Origin: Oscheius onirici
Lineage: Eukaryota; Nematoda; Chromadorea; Rhabditida; Rhabditidae
Direction: 5' to 3'
Assembly (NCBI GenBank): GCA_932521025.1
Contig: OW051468.1
Location: 7,068,064 to 7,132,063, forward strand
Length of the DNA: 64,000 nt
A program made the position numbers and the translations under genes. Of this stretch, positions 37,306 to 50,106 are shown one piece after another. Under the pieces are notes generated by a model. It was not told the origin of the DNA, searched no databases, and was given only the letters and a program-made list of their open reading frames with translations. Each line of letters begins with the position of its first letter. Position 1 is the first letter of the stretch.

Positions 37306-37716
37306 AAGAACTATCAGTCTTCCCCAGTGGTCCTCGAATCTCCAAGAACTATACCAAACACCGCTGTGGATTCAAGGAGGTGCCCAAGGAACCGGGAAGA
37401 CCGAGCGTGACACCTTCTTTCGAAGGCTGTCAATTCATGGCGGATTCACGAACTGCCTGTCACTTTTGCCGTCTCTCTTTTGATCAAAAGAACGCAGATG
37501 TCTTTGGCGCTACTGTTCGCACTGTCTGATTGTCATTGTCTATTGTGACTGTATTGTCGGAATCGTAAAAGAAACACCCGACCTGGTAAAGTGAAGAGGT
37601 TGTCGTTGGCACAGCAGAAGACGTCGTGGTAGAATAGCACAAGAACTACTCGCTTTTTAGAGTTTTAGACTTGACAAGTCTCGACAAGTCGAAACCGCGA
37701 ACTTTATAATTCAAAA
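37306..37716 (-). repeat. Inverted-repeat family, copy C
   Basis: Starts at AGAACTATCAGTCTTCCCCA and runs out to the outer terminus GCGAACTTTATAATTCAAAAA, which is also the left end of the E-D element (TTTTTGAATTATAAAGTTCG). It lacks the innermost ~100 bp present in copies A, B and D. Together with copy A it brackets the paraoxonase-like and CUB genes. Confidence 0.85.
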
Positions 37717-37815
37717 ATATTGAAGTTTACTGATTTGGCCATCTACAATTCAACCAGATGCCAAAACCAACCCAGATAAAGATGACCCGTACTTTATTTT
37801 CTGTAAAATCATCTA

Positions 37816-39240
37816 TCACAATTTGGCATCATTAGTCTTGAACGGCAAGCTGGCCGAAAAGTAGACGGCATCGATAGCAGCATTGACCGGAATGTGTAGC
37901 ATGACCTGCTCAGTGATCTGTGGAGTCAGATCATATTGCGGATACTTTTCCAGAACACCCATAGCGACCAAGATGCTCATCAGTGCCGTAACTCCATAGG
38001 TGTGAGCCTCGGTGAACTAAAAAACAAGATCATAAAGAGAGGATTCACGTGCCCTGAGATAGGGGCTGTACTGAAAGTCAGGTGCTTTCGAAAGAGACGG
38101 ATTGCGTAAGCCGGGAGCAACTATACTTAAATTGGCAACACTTTTTAGTACTCATTGTCAGTTGTCACATAATTGAGTACTGGAACCTGTACTGAGCGGT
38201 GTTGGCTGTCAGTTCTGTAAGAAACTCAAACCTCCCAAGCCGACATGTTGCGCATCAACTCTTCTTTATGGATGTCGATACGCAGGTGGTTTTTCCACTT
38301 CCCTGCGTATCAACGATCACTAACAGTTGGTGCACTGTTTCCGCGTTACCATGGTACTGGTAGAAACTCTTACAAGGAAGGAGTGTACAGAGTATCGAGC
38401 ATCCAGATCGTAAGAGGTATGGTCTTCTTCCAGTAGGAACGAGGACAGCGGCTTCCAGAAGAATCTTGTCACCTCCGACGTGTTGAGCTTGAGAGTCAAG
38501 GGTCGTCTGACCAGTGCGACTGTCGGCTGTATGATCACATCGAATCGGGATCGAAAGGGCGGTAGACATCCGAGAACAAAGTAGTCATCTGGAGTCAGAC
38601 CAATTTCCTGCAAAATTTACTGTAACGACTCTGGACTCCGACCCCCATTTTAAGCTATCTATACGCAACCAAACTGGATACAAATGCCACATTCGTAGGG
38701 CCATTTTAGATTAGAACTGTCTGTAGTTGGGTAGTGGTCGAGAACTATCGTTTTGGAGATTTAACAGCAGACTTTTGCAAAGATCAACGACTACGATTTT
38801 GCAAAACAACACCAAGATCAAACGCTGCTCAAAACTGAGAAAGTCACAAACTTCTTCAGTCTCTCGAATAGCCGTCTTCTGCAGATCGCCATCTTCCTCA
38901 TCGTACATTCCTCCGGGAAAGCAGACTTCCCCCGGATGTCTTCTCAAATGTTCCGAGCGAACACACAGCAGAACTTGGTACTCTCCATCCCTCTCATCCA
39001 GAAGAATCAGGACCCCAGCATTCTGAAACGAACACATCACTTTTGTCATCTCCTCTCCCATTTACGGTCTTCGGAAGAGTCCAGATTGTCTGTTCTGGGC
39101 TTCCCCGACCGCACCAGTACAGTGCTGATAAGCGCAAAAAAAGTCATCAAAAGTACCTTTTCAGCCGTCGGCTGTGCTGAGATTAGACGAAGTCGAAGTC
39201 TTTTTTTCAGCTCGGCAGCCCGGTCCTCTTTGGTTATCAT
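37816..39240 (-). CDS. ndx-8: Peroxisomal coenzyme A diphosphatase (Nudix, NUDT7-like)
   Basis: Minus-strand exons run from ATG at 39240 (MITKEDRAAELKKRL) to 37816. The CoA-type Nudix signature is complete across an intron: LRRHPGEVCFPGG precedes GGMYDEEDGDLQKTAIRETE, then EEIGL, with the same spacing as vertebrate NUDT7. The middle exon has PPFRSRFDVIIQPTVALVR and the last has FTEAHTYGVTALMSILVAMG. The protein ends NDAKL; AKL is a PTS1 peroxisomal import signal. It hydrolyses CoA and CoA esters to 3',5'-ADP and phosphopantetheine. A TTATTTCAG acceptor 11 bp before the ATG suggests trans-splicing. The exon edge near 38300-38370 is uncertain (I join SVHSFL to WKNHLRID through a weak GGGAAG acceptor). 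Confidence 0.85.
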
Positions 39241-39259
39241 AGCCCTGTGTCTGAAATAA
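39241..39259 (-). promoter_or_regulatory. Probable trans-splice acceptor of the CoA diphosphatase gene
   Basis: On the minus strand GGCTTATTTCAG|ACACAGGGCT leads directly to the ATG. No upstream exon is apparent, so a spliced leader is the simplest donor. Confidence 0.5.
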
Positions 39260-41670
39260 GCCGTTTCGAGGAGAGAATTCAAAGAGGGGATTAGTGATAA
39301 CGAGAATTCTTCACAAGGAATAGCAATTAGCGGTGATCAATGTCCCGGGGTGTTCCAAGGCCATTGTCCCTTCGGAACGATGTGCCAATTGAGACGGAGA
39401 GACCGGTCTGCTCTCCCCCTCATAATCATAAAAATGTCTCTGATCTGTGGATTTGAGGGTGCGAGGTCTGGAGTGATTTGGGAGTTCTCTGCGTTTTGTG
39501 TCTTGCCTACCGTATTCAGAAAGAGTCTGGTGTAACGGTCAGACTGGTTATAGACATATGATAAGAAAATAAGAAGATATCATAATTCTATATCCAGTAC
39601 CAAACCCCCAACGAGTTTACCACCAATTCAGTCAAATTTCCGTTCGAACCCATATGTTTCCAAGAACACTAAAACTTTTACGAATGGTTGCACCGGGTCT
39701 CCCTCCAATCGGATGCATTTCGAAACATGTCTATCTCGTAGGGAAAAAGAGACACGACAAGATATTTATGCGCTTTGTTCCCGCCTCGTAAGGGATGGCG
39801 CAATGTCTGCAGTGTGCCATCTGGCAGGTCGAGCTAATTGTGACGGGGCGTGGCTACATTGATCGTCCACAACCAAAATCTGCCTCTTTTCCACACGTGT
39901 TCTCATCCGAACGGACACTGACACTCTTTACACTGACTTTTCCACTGGCGGAGGTCATTCTCACTCTTTTGTTCTACCTCGTCTTCACACCATCTTGTCT
40001 TTCTCTCTAGGTCAAGGGGTTCTTGAAGGACTTCCCGTCTAGTTCTGTTACTTGACTACCTTGACTATTCAGGGTAGTCGACTCTTCTAACTCCCCATCC
40101 AAAAGGGAATAAAACAGGCGCCCATCTGTTTCCAGACAAGATCTGGTCAGTTGTGTTGACTAGTTATAGTCGTTCGATGGCTTCATGTCCAGTTGTCTTC
40201 TGACTCTCAACTCTTGATGAACTTTCCGTTCCTTGAACATCTATCTATTCCAGAAGATTCTCGATTTCCGTTAGTTTCTGTTACCTCTTCCAAAGAAAGA
40301 TTCTTGTTCTGATCGTTTAAGATTTCAAGTCTTCTCTATCTAATCTTCTTTCCAAGAGAACTTCCATTCCAAAGCTTTGACTTCAAAAGCCTGATTTACT
40401 ACCCTCATTTACACTAATAACTCCCGGTGGCTCCATGTCGCTTAGCTGGGCCATCAATCAAACCTCGTCATGCTAATGAACCGCCGCTCAATTATTCCTA
40501 CCCTCAAGTGTTCAAAACGAGGCTCTGCTAATGAATTCCTACCAAGCGTTTCCGAGAATCGATCCGTGTACTATCTAACCTCGAAATCTAATCGCGAGGT
40601 TGCGCAAGTAATGATAGAGAGACCCATTCATCACCGGAGGATGATTCAACGAATTTCGTGGGAGAGACAGCGCTACCACAATAGGCAGAGAAAATTCGAT
40701 AACTGTTCGCTTGCCACGTTACTACGGCCATGTTCGGCTGTGTTAGACGAAGAGTTGCAAGGGTAATCTTTTCTGATATTTTTAGAAAAAAGGGGCTCTC
40801 CTCTTATGGTTAGTTTTTGGTACGATTCAAAGAACTTCCGTTTCGACTGTCTCTAGACTACAAGTCCTACGGGAAACATTCGGTTTGGATCTTGACTACT
40901 ACCAGTTCCAAAGTTTATAAACAGTTCTGATTTTTACTGCCAGTTCTGTACCGTCTCAGTTGCAGATCTGAGTCTGAGTCTTGACAGCTCCAATAAGAGG
41001 AACAATTCGAACTAAATCTCTGTCCGAAAGAATCTCTTTTGAAGACTCTCTCGTGCATCTAATGAGTAGAGCTTTGGTCCGGAATTGGCTGCCGATGTCA
41101 CCTTCTCTCGCTCCCGCGCGCTCTATATCGAGTTACTTTGAGTCGCGTGTATCTTTTTCCTCCAAACTGACACAGCAAACTGCTGCCAGCCCATTAGCAT
41201 ATCGGCTGTTTGTTCAGCCACACATACTCACGGGGAGGCGACAGGTGATTGACACCGCAAGTCCCAACGGCGAACACAACATCCATTCTGTCGTTCTCTT
41301 CCACTCCTTTTTTCTAGATATCAGATATTTTTTCGTATTCTGATGGTTAGTATGTTACTCCTTTAAAAAAATTTTATAGACTTGCCGAAGTTCAGTTGCA
41401 TTGGAATGTTTACTAGAAGTTGCGTAACTTTATGCGCAACTACACAAGTATCTTTGTACGCAATTTCGCGTGACGAAAAGTACGCAAGAGTGGTACAAAA
41501 TATCCCAAATTATTTGTCAAGTCTGATCTTTTCATCGAGTATGAACTGTCCGATTCTGAAGCGAATAACTGTTCTAAAATACTGTTCTTCGGTTCCGGCT
41601 ATCCCTTGACTAAAGATTCTAAAAGAAAATGCTCTCAAGCTTTAAATAACCCTTTGTGTCAATCACACAG

Positions 41671-41682
41671 CCTCTTCTTCAG
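41671..41682 (+). promoter_or_regulatory. Probable trans-splice acceptor of the SH2 adaptor gene
   Basis: CCTCTTCTTCAG ends six bases before the ATG at 41689 with no upstream exon visible, as expected for spliced-leader addition. Confidence 0.5.
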
Positions 41683-41688
41683 AATGTC

Positions 41689-43084
41689 ATGACGGACGAG
41701 GACCACTACGACACTCCCTGGGAATTTCTAGCCCGCCCAACCTCAGTCAGACTCTCCACAGCCGATATTCGACAGTCTGTGATCAATAGGAGTCCAGGTT
41801 AGAGAGAGACAGATGGCTTGAACACGATCCACGGCTTTTTTACAGATTCGCCCCAGCTGCCCGATTCGCCTTCGTTTTCCGCACAGCTGGTGCAGCTGGG
41901 CAATTCACCGGGTGAGAGTCGGAGACGATCGTTGAAGACTCGAAGCAGTGCCGAGCAGAGAGCCAGAGACGATGATCAGATGCTCGAGAAGAATGTTGAC
42001 CGGGTCGAGGCCGAGAAACGACTGGAAGGACGACGGACTGGGGACTTTTTGTTGAGGTTTGTCCTGCTCTTATAGTCGAATGAATCAGGGACTAGAGGAA
42101 CACTCATTGATCCCCATTTCCATCCCTGGGGACAGTCCAATTGAGGACAACTGCCACGAGTACATGGGACATGTCTGATGGACTTGAGAGACAAGCTCTT
42201 TTCTCTATAGGGGGTCTCTCTTATCGAGGGAGACACGTGAAAGATCTAGAGAAACTTAGGGAGGCTCTTCCTATAATCGAGAATATAAGAGAGTCAACAG
42301 GGTAGACTGCCTAGAACAACTAGAGCAGAACGAGCGACAAGATGACTAGTATCAAGATAGCTATAAATCAGCAGAGTGAATCATTCGGTTTCCCAGATAA
42401 ACAGCAGTAATCCGAAACAGTTGTGAGTCAAGAGTATGAGTCAGTACCGAGTCCTCTGATCGAACTACAGGGCTTCGACACGGACAAAACTTTCAAATTG
42501 ATCATAAACTCGAGTGGAAAAGTTCCTTGTTTTAAAAACGTTTTTAAAAGAAGTTTGTTTTCAAACTTTTGTTTCTAATCTTTGTGAAACTTTGATTAAT
42601 TATAACACTTTGACAACAGTTGCTCACTATTGGAAAATAGGGTATTTTTGAAGTAAGAACCCGAACTACGAGAACTAAAGAGAACTGCATTTTTATACTT
42701 GACCATTTCGTTCAAAGAGTGCGAGGGGGTAATTCAGCTCGAATTAGTACACGACATGGTCTTCTATTCTTTTGCTAAAAGTTTTGTTCCAGAAAACAGA
42801 GTTTATTCTGGCTGTGTTACTCAGTGACTAGTTCAGTGATCAAGATCAATAAGACCTCTTCTAGGCACCGAACAGAAGGTTCCGCTGCCCTCTCGCTCAA
42901 GTCTACCTCCGGCGTGCTACACATAAAATTGGAGCGACGAGGAGACAAGTGGATAGTGGGAGAGGGTCCCTGCTTCAGGAGCATCAACTCGGCCGTCCAC
43001 TACTACCATCGACATCCTCTCCCGATCAGAGGAGCCGAACCGTTACTGTTGAATCGACCGGTAGGACCAGACCGTCATCTTTGA
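41689..43084 (+). CDS. SH2 adaptor protein, SHB/SHD/SHE/SHF-like
   Basis: Three exons: 41689-41797, 41846-42056 and 42865-43084 (about 179 residues). The N terminus has HYDTPWEF, matching the tyrosine motif (DPYDxPWE) of the SHB adaptor family. A Ser/Arg-rich linker precedes a C-terminal SH2 domain: EAEKRLEGRRTGDFLLRHR (the Arg of FLLR binds phosphotyrosine), EGSAALSLKS, GVLHIKLERRGDKWIVG and FRSINSAVHYYHRHPLP. It would link phosphotyrosine proteins to signalling partners in the cytoplasm. The 808-bp intron lies just after the FLLR motif. A CTTCTTCAG acceptor precedes the start codon by six bases. Vertebrate members are longer, so this is a compact version. Confidence 0.85.
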
Positions 43085-44588
43085 TGGTTGAAAAGAATGG
43101 TGAAATTGTACTTGTACTGTATATAGAGACTAATAAATGTTTGAGAGAAATGAGGAATCGATTGGAGAGTGTCTTCAGGAGAAATGATAAGGAATGAGAC
43201 AATGACTTTTGGATGTGATGACACGTGGGAGAACAGAGTTTTTGAACAGTTCAACACTTCTTTCCAGTATTTTCTCTGTGCTTCCTACTGTCAGCTGACG
43301 AACAAAGATTAGACCGTACTAATAATAGTTATCTGTTCATAACTTTTCAGAGGACCAGACCGAGCTTATCAAAGCTGTAGTTTGTTGCTGGGAAGGAAGT
43401 GGGTACAGTAAACAATGGGAGAGATGTAAAATTGGCGAGAATTTTGGCAAGTATTTGGGAAAGAGCGGTGCTTCAAACTACCCAGTAAAGCTCCTCTTTC
43501 TGACCATTATTTCCTGCGCAAAACACATTATTCAGAGGTGTGGGTGTTTTACAAAGGTGTAGAAGGTTCCAAGGTCTAAAACTTTGTAGAACTTCACAAC
43601 GACAGATCCGGTCATTCTTGAAGATGTATTACAGCTAGCTGCGGAAATACCAGTTTGCACTTTTCCATATGGTACCACATATGTCTGACCCCAGAACTGA
43701 TTTTTCAGCTTTACAATGTTCTACAAAGTTGAAGTTTTTGACATTTCCTACAACTTTACAGAACAGACCAAAACTCGAAAATGCTGTCTTGAGCCCGAAA
43801 GGCCAGTGTGAAGATGATTGGTTGAGGAAAGACAGAAGCCTGATTACTGTCCAGCAATCTTTGTCTAGCACATTAACTTTTTAGACAATCTTAACCGAGG
43901 TTTTTAGAGAAAGTTCGAAGCTTTTCTCACCTTCAAAGAGTCTGACTGTAGCCGCTACTCTACGATGTAGCCCCATAAATTCGTATCGTGGCCTCGTAAA
44001 TTGACACTAAAGTTTTAATTTTGGGGGCCTTCGACCCCAGGTCAGCCGCTCTTTGATGGCTGATGTAAGACTGTCCCGGTTTGGAACATAAAACATTCTC
44101 TCGGGCCATTTTTAGATAACATGGTAGAGAGGGCGGGGTAGATATAAAGGATGGGTGTGAGAGCTTTTCTTATCACACAGTGCCCATTTTGTTGGGAAAC
44201 TGCTACTTTTTAAAAGCTGGCCACTCGAATAAACATGGTTCCGTGGACTATTTCTCGGGTGCAAATGAAAGACAAAGGTTGGTTATTTTGGCTAAATGCT
44301 CTTTGAATTTCCGCCACAAATATTGACCGCGCTTTCAAACCGCAATTATTTCGCAATTCTTCTTTTCCCAACATTTTCACTTCTTTTTTCTGCTCTTTTT
44401 TTTCCTAACAATCAGGAAAACATGTAAAATACACCTTGTAGTTAGCGCTGCCATGGAACAAAGGGCACAACATGCGCCACTGATTTCTGTCAATATTTTT
44501 GTGTGGGTGGCGAGCAATGATAAGCGGTCACTCCATCTCCACCTCTCATTTTGGCTGTGTGTAATAGACTAAACTCGGAAAAGGAAAG
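43085..44588. other. Intergenic region with a hairpin repeat copy
   Basis: No gene is seen. At 43713-43765 there is the second copy of the short hairpin (CAATGTTCTACAAAGTTG, complementary arm CTACAACTTTACAGAAC, leader TTTTTCAGCTTT). A diverged copy may lie at 43540-43605. Confidence 0.5.
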
Positions 44589-46761
44589 ATGGCCGCTGTC
44601 GATAATCGTTCGCTGGCCGACGGCCCAATTTCCCGTTTTCGTCGTCCTTCTCCAGCATTTGCTATGGCAGCTTCTTCAGATCCAATGGTCAATGTGGGTC
44701 TGCTCGTTATTAATGGAAAAAATGTTAGTCGACTCTCTTCCCTACTCTCTAACGCTGGCTCATCCGTCAGAAGCAAATTATACGTGAGGTCAGTGCATTT
44801 TATCGATTATTCGGGTAAATTTTCCTCGAAATAGCCACTTGCTCTTTGTTCTCTACGATAAGCACGAATTCTTCGACTTTTTCGAGTTATTTTATCAGCA
44901 ATCATGCGATCCAGGCCCACATTTACAGCCAAATCAGTCCATCAGCTTGTTTTTGGCACACTTTTATCTTTACGACCAAGTCATCTGTCATTTTTATGCT
45001 TCCTCCTATATTTTTCACCAAAAAAAATTTCAGAGTTCAAGATGAGCCGCTGGAAAAGGTTCTTCCCTCCATCTACATCGAATCCTCACAGTATTGCCCA
45101 CATCTCGATGTTCGCGTCCTTCTAAATAACAAAATTCCGGCCGGATATGAACGATCCTTTGGCGAAGCTGCCTCAATTTCGAATGTACAGGCTCCTACTC
45201 CGAAATACAAAAAGGTGAGCGATAGTTTCTTTATTTTACTTTATCAAAGTCGGATAGTTATTGCTAAAAGAGGGCTCGTTTGACAAAATTAAAATAAAAC
45301 CTGACAAAAAACGCTTGTAAGCTCTCTCTTTTTGCTCCAAATGTCGGATTTCTATGAATTCCCTGTTAAAATAACTAAATTTCAGGTAGTTCTTGGCGGA
45401 ACATTCGACCGTCTTCACAACGGACACAAGGTTCTTCTCTCCAAAGCGGCTCTCTTAGCAAGCGAGAGTATTACCTGCGGAGTTACTGACAAGGATATGA
45501 TCAAAAGTAAGCTTTGTTCATCAATTTTAATAAATAAAATCTAGAAAAGACCCTCTTCGAGCTGATTGAGCCCGTCACGAAGCGAATGGATGCCGTCAGC
45601 GAGTTTGTGCACGATGTTTCCGACGTCCGAGTCCTGCCGGAACCCATCATCGACCCTTTCGGACCGTCCATCGTGCAAGAAGACCTCGAGGCGATAGTTG
45701 TCAGTCAGGAGACGGTGAAGGGAGGCGAAGCCGTCAACAAGAAGAGAGCCGAGAAGAATATGACCCAGCTCGACACCGTCGTCATCGAACTTCTCGAGGC
45801 TGAAGACAAAATTCTTGCAGAGACGAAAATCAGTTCCAGTAGTCGCAGAAGGTTCGTTGCTTACTTGACGTTTTTATTACTTATTTGGCGAAAATCAGTA
45901 ATCTCACAAAATGTAACAAGCTTGCTACTTTCAGCAGTTGAACAATGAAAACCGACTATTCTTTGTACACGCTTGCTGTAGAAAACAAGCTGTAGCCGAA
46001 CTCATTTGAACCTGAAAAATTCCAGAGAAGTTCTCGGCTCGCTCCTTCGAAAACCTCTCCTCCACAAGGAAAGGCCAGCCCGACCGTATGTCATCGGTCT
46101 AACAGGCGGAATTGCCTCTGGAAAAAGTACAATTGCACAATATTTGTCCGGCTTCGACGAGTACGAGGTAAATCCCTATTTTCTTTCAACTAAAAACGAC
46201 CTGATTTCAGATAATTGACTGCGACAAAGTAGCTCATCAGTGCTACGAGCCCGGCACGTCGCTCGTCGAGAAGATTGCTCAACATTTCCCGGGGATTGTC
46301 GCCGAAAACGGCGTCGTTAACCGAAAAGCCCTCGGAACGGTCGTCTTCCAAAACAAGGACCGTCTTCACGAGCTCAACAACCTGGTCTGGCCAGAAGTAC
46401 GACAGGAAGTCGAGAAACGATGCGAACAGTCGAAAAAGAAGGTAGTTTGTAAGTTAATTTGTCTTTTTTTAAAATTACCGCTCAATTTCTAGTCGTTGAA
46501 GCTGCGGCAATGATCGAAGCCGGCTGGGAGACGTCGATGAACGAAGTCTGGACCGTTTTCGTGCCCGTTGATGAGGCCATCCGTCGCGTCCAAGAACGCA
46601 ACGGATTGAGCCAGAAGGAGGCCGACGACCGACTAAACAGCCAGCTGAGCAACCGGGAACGCATTGAAAAGAGCCATGTGATTTTCTGCTCACTTTGGGA
46701 GAAACAAGTTACACGAGGGCAAGTCGACCGCGCTTTACGGGAGCTCAAGAACAGGATCTAA
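44589..46761 (+). CDS. Bifunctional CoA synthase (PPAT and dephospho-CoA kinase)
   Basis: Seven exons: 44589-44788, 45034-45214, 45386-45506, 45545-45851, 46026-46167, 46211-46448 and 46493-46761. The phosphopantetheine adenylyltransferase domain has [18 protein letters not shown] with the HxGH catalytic motif. The dephospho-CoA kinase domain follows with the P-loop [12 protein letters not shown], then [10 protein letters not shown] and [10 protein letters not shown]. This is the animal COASY arrangement, catalysing the last two steps of CoA synthesis. The ~110-residue N-terminal region is the usual regulatory extension. I chose the donor after GTAGTTT at 46448 because it gives a full GTAAGT site and the reading KVVFVEAA. 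AATAAA follows at about 46812. It converges with NCBP1. Confidence 0.95.
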
Positions 46762-46955
46762 GTCCTTCTCTACTTTACGTGATACAATACGGAATGGGTC
46801 AAACGCATAACATAATAAAGTTTTAGATTTATATTTTGTTAACACAACACAAAAAAATGGAAAGAGAAGAACTATAGGAATAACTTACACGTTTCTCTCA
46901 AGATCAGAAAGGGGAAATATTATCACTTTGGACGACTACATGGAGAGAGAACAGA

Positions 46956-49900
46956 ACTGGTCGTATATGGCGGCAATTTGCGGATCGACGGCGTCCGTCT
47001 TGAACAGCTCTGTGCCGAGGTCCGTTCTGAAGCGGCGCATCTCTTCGCAGTGCTGAAAATCGAACGATTTTTAACATCTAGGTGAACTTTCCTACTTTAG
47101 CGATTTTCAACAAAAAAAAAGACCAACCGTGAGGAATACTTGATTCATGCGTCCCTCCATCCAAGTGTAATAATCGTCGCGGAATTCCTTGTGCTTTTCC
47201 ATGTGTTCCGTCAGGACTATTGTGAATTTCTGAAACCAGACCTTCGAGTTAAAAAAAGAAAGCTTACATGTAGGACATCGAGGAAAAGATTCTTCTGGAA
47301 GTCGACAAGTTCCTCCAATTTAAGCGTCTGTTTTCGGAGATCGTCCTCGTCCTTCGTCTGACCGTTCATCTCGTCGTCTTCATCCGCTCGCTCCTCTTGA
47401 GCCTTCTGGACAGCCTTCTCCAGAGCTTCCTTGTCGCGTCGAACTTTGGAAATGTGCTTCGAAAGCTTTCCAAGAGCCGTGTTCAGAATTTCGAACATCC
47501 ACTGTCTGTCCAGTTCGGACTTCATCTCGTCGCTGAAGATCCACTGGACGACGACTCCACAGTCCAAAATCTGCATTTTCAGCAGTTTGTCGACCAGAAT
47601 CGTGATCATCTGGAAGCAAGAATAGATTCTGTGTAGTAGGATAGTTTGTCTCACCTGATGATTAGTTTTCCAACAGGAATAGAGCGTGTTGAGGAGAACT
47701 TCCTGCATTTCCTCGGAAACATCAGCCACTTCCTTCAGTGTGCGATGATACTTGGTCAGAGCGGCAAAGTTGTGGCTGTAGGACTTGGAGGCCAGCTTGA
47801 GAAGGACGGCAAAGAACACGGCGAACGAGTTCGGATTGTAGTACTCTTCGCCGCCTCGAATCTCGTTTATCAGGACATCGTCGGGAGCTCTGTCTTGGAA
47901 GAGATTGGAAAATGTACGGGCCAGTTCAAACTTCGGATCAGTTTCTACAAACTTTTATAATTAGATCTATAGAAACAGTTACCATCATCCATCAAATAGC
48001 GAATCTCTGGCTTCGGCGGAAGGACAGCCTCAAACTTCTTCGGCACAATTTCGAGAACTCTGGCATAGTAGGAAAGTCGCATGCACTTTTCGAGAACTTC
48101 GCGAACCAGAATGAATTTGGGATTGTAGTCCGTGTTCTAAAAGCGAATTCGCACTTTTTTAGAGATTAGTAAAGTTACCTCAAGGCAGTCTCCCCAATCT
48201 TCCCAAGTCCAGCGGTACTCAAAGTTCGACAGATGGAAACTGAACCAATCGACGAATCTGCAAATCAAGAGTACAGCTGCTAAACTACAAAATGGAACTG
48301 AATTTTATGTTTTTGACAGTTAGTACGGTATCCGAAAGGGTAAAAAAGCAAAGTACCTGTCTACGCAAGCCGGCTGCATTCCTCCAACACGCTGGTAAAG
48401 AAGCTCGGCAGTGATGGCCAAGACGGGAGGGACAGTATTCGGTTGTTGCTTACACAGCTCGATGAGGACAGATCCTGAAACAATAAGCCCGTAAAGAACG
48501 AAATTATATGCTCACCATAGAATATGACAGCCTGTGAGCTGTGCGGAAGACGGAACATCTCGCCGAAAGCGACTTCAATGATCATGTGAATCATCGGCAC
48601 ATTGTAGCCTTTGGCCAGATTCAGCAGCTCCTCGGCGCACTGCTTTCTGTCCGTAAAGTAGCTCTTCATGATCCAGTTCAATTCCTCCTCGATCAGGAAA
48701 CGCTCGATCGAATGAGCTCCGGGCAGCACGCTGCCATCTTCTGTAGCACAGTCGGCGTAGTCGAATAGCCGAAAAACGACTGTCGGAGGCGGATACACGG
48801 ACTTTTCAGTGTGAGATGGCGGAGTGAAGCTGAGAAATAGGAATTGGCTGAAAGAGGAACATACTTGGGTAGATTGTGATGAAGAGCGTCCTGCAGCGCG
48901 GCATCGAAGGCGACATAGGGCCGGCGAATGTGATTTTCTTTCCAGTTGGCCTCTTTGAGTTGTTTCAACTGGGCCCACAGACTGTCAATGTAGTCTTCCT
49001 GCTCGTTTGGTGTCTCCTTGTGCCAGACGCGAAGAGCCTGAAAAAGAAGGGGTATTTAGACGGATTCTTTGCTGGTTTGGTTGTGTTTTTATCTTGCGTT
49101 GGTTTTACGTATCACGACAAGATAATTACCGCCGAAACTACTGTAAGTTTTGAGGAAAATAATATTAAATTTGATAGCAACGAAGCTGAACAACTGGTTT
49201 TACATTAGAAACGATTTTGTAACTGGAATTCCGAAAAGCTTACTGGTAAGTGATCCTTTTTGCGCTGCTCGACATATTTCTCTAATCCTTCCAGCAAGTT
49301 TGAGAACTCTTCCGGCTTCTTGTCAGCGAGCTCCTGTCCAATCCAGGGAAGAGTGTGCAGGACGGTGTATACGAACCAGTCGCAACGAGTCTAAATTTGT
49401 GTCATTTGAATAAAAAGAAAAATCTCACCTGGGGGACATTTTCTTCAAAAGCCACCTGAACGAGACTCTCCAAGAAGTCGACAATTGATGACAGTGTGAT
49501 AACCTTGCAATTTCCCAAGTCGGCCAGGAAGAGTATCTGCAAAACGGCTCGACTTAGAAGAGGGAGCAATGGATGCTCACCACATTGAGAGCAGGCTCAT
49601 AATGCTCTTCGGAGAGCTTCTCGTGAAGGACAGCTGTCATTTTTTCGACAATATCGCCTCCAAAGTTGAAGTTTTTGGCGTTGAGAAGGCCGACGAGAGT
49701 GGAGTAGATTGTGAGCTTTTCCGGCAACAAGATGACACTGAAATTTGTTCAATTTGATAGGAGACGGGAGAAAACTGACCACGCTGAAATGACTTCGAGA
49801 ATTTTAGTTTTGTATCGCTCCAAGTCGCCTTCTAACACGCTGCACAGGCTTTCGAGATTGCTCTCTAGAGACGAGCTTCCTGTCTGAAAAAAAAAACTGG

Positions 49901-50106
49901 CTTACAAGGAAAACTGACAAATACTACCTTTTCACCGACTCTGGCAATCAAATCCTGGAGCTTTCTTTCGATTTCATTGTATTCTGGCGGGCCGCGACGC
50001 CTTTTTCCCTCCGGCTCAAATTCATCTTCTACAAACTAGGATGAACGAAATAAGGATGCAAAAACTTACGAAAATCGTGGTGTCTTCTGTGCCCGACGCC
50101 ACTCAT
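46956..50106 (-). CDS. ncbp-1: Nuclear cap-binding protein subunit 1 (CBP80)
   Basis: A multi-exon minus-strand gene starting MSGVGHRRHHDF at 50106, followed by the nuclear-signal-like EPEGKRRRGPPEYNEIERKL. The body is the MIF4G-type helical array of CBP80: ADLGNCKVITLSSIVDFLES, TRCDWFVYTVLHTLPWIGQE, RRPYVAFDAALQDALHHNLP, FLIEEELNWIMKSYFTDRK, MIIEVAFGEMFRLPHSSQAV, a central FEYRWTWEDWGDCLE, and SVVVQWIFSDEM-like GVVVQWIFSDEMKSE. A charged coiled-coil loop near the C terminus (KVRRDKEALEKAVQKAQEER) is also family-typical. It ends IYDQFCSLSM. With CBP20 it binds the 5' cap of RNA polymerase II transcripts. About ten short introns interrupt it. Confidence 0.95.

Larger units (their letters stand above)
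39241..41688. other. Gene-poor intergenic region
   Basis: About 2.4 kb between the divergently transcribed Nudix and SH2 genes. A 98-codon frame at 40470-40766 and a 120-codon frame at 40981-41343 show no exon signals or family resemblance. The region presumably holds both promoters; nothing more specific is visible. Confidence 0.4.

Noticed and set aside
40470-40766. 98-codon plus-strand frame
   Set aside because: Composition is not distinctive and there are no flanking exon signals or polyadenylation site.
37821-46761. CoA synthase and CoA diphosphatase as a functional cluster
   Set aside because: They are 5.3 kb apart, oppositely oriented, and separated by the SH2 gene; no shared regulation is visible.
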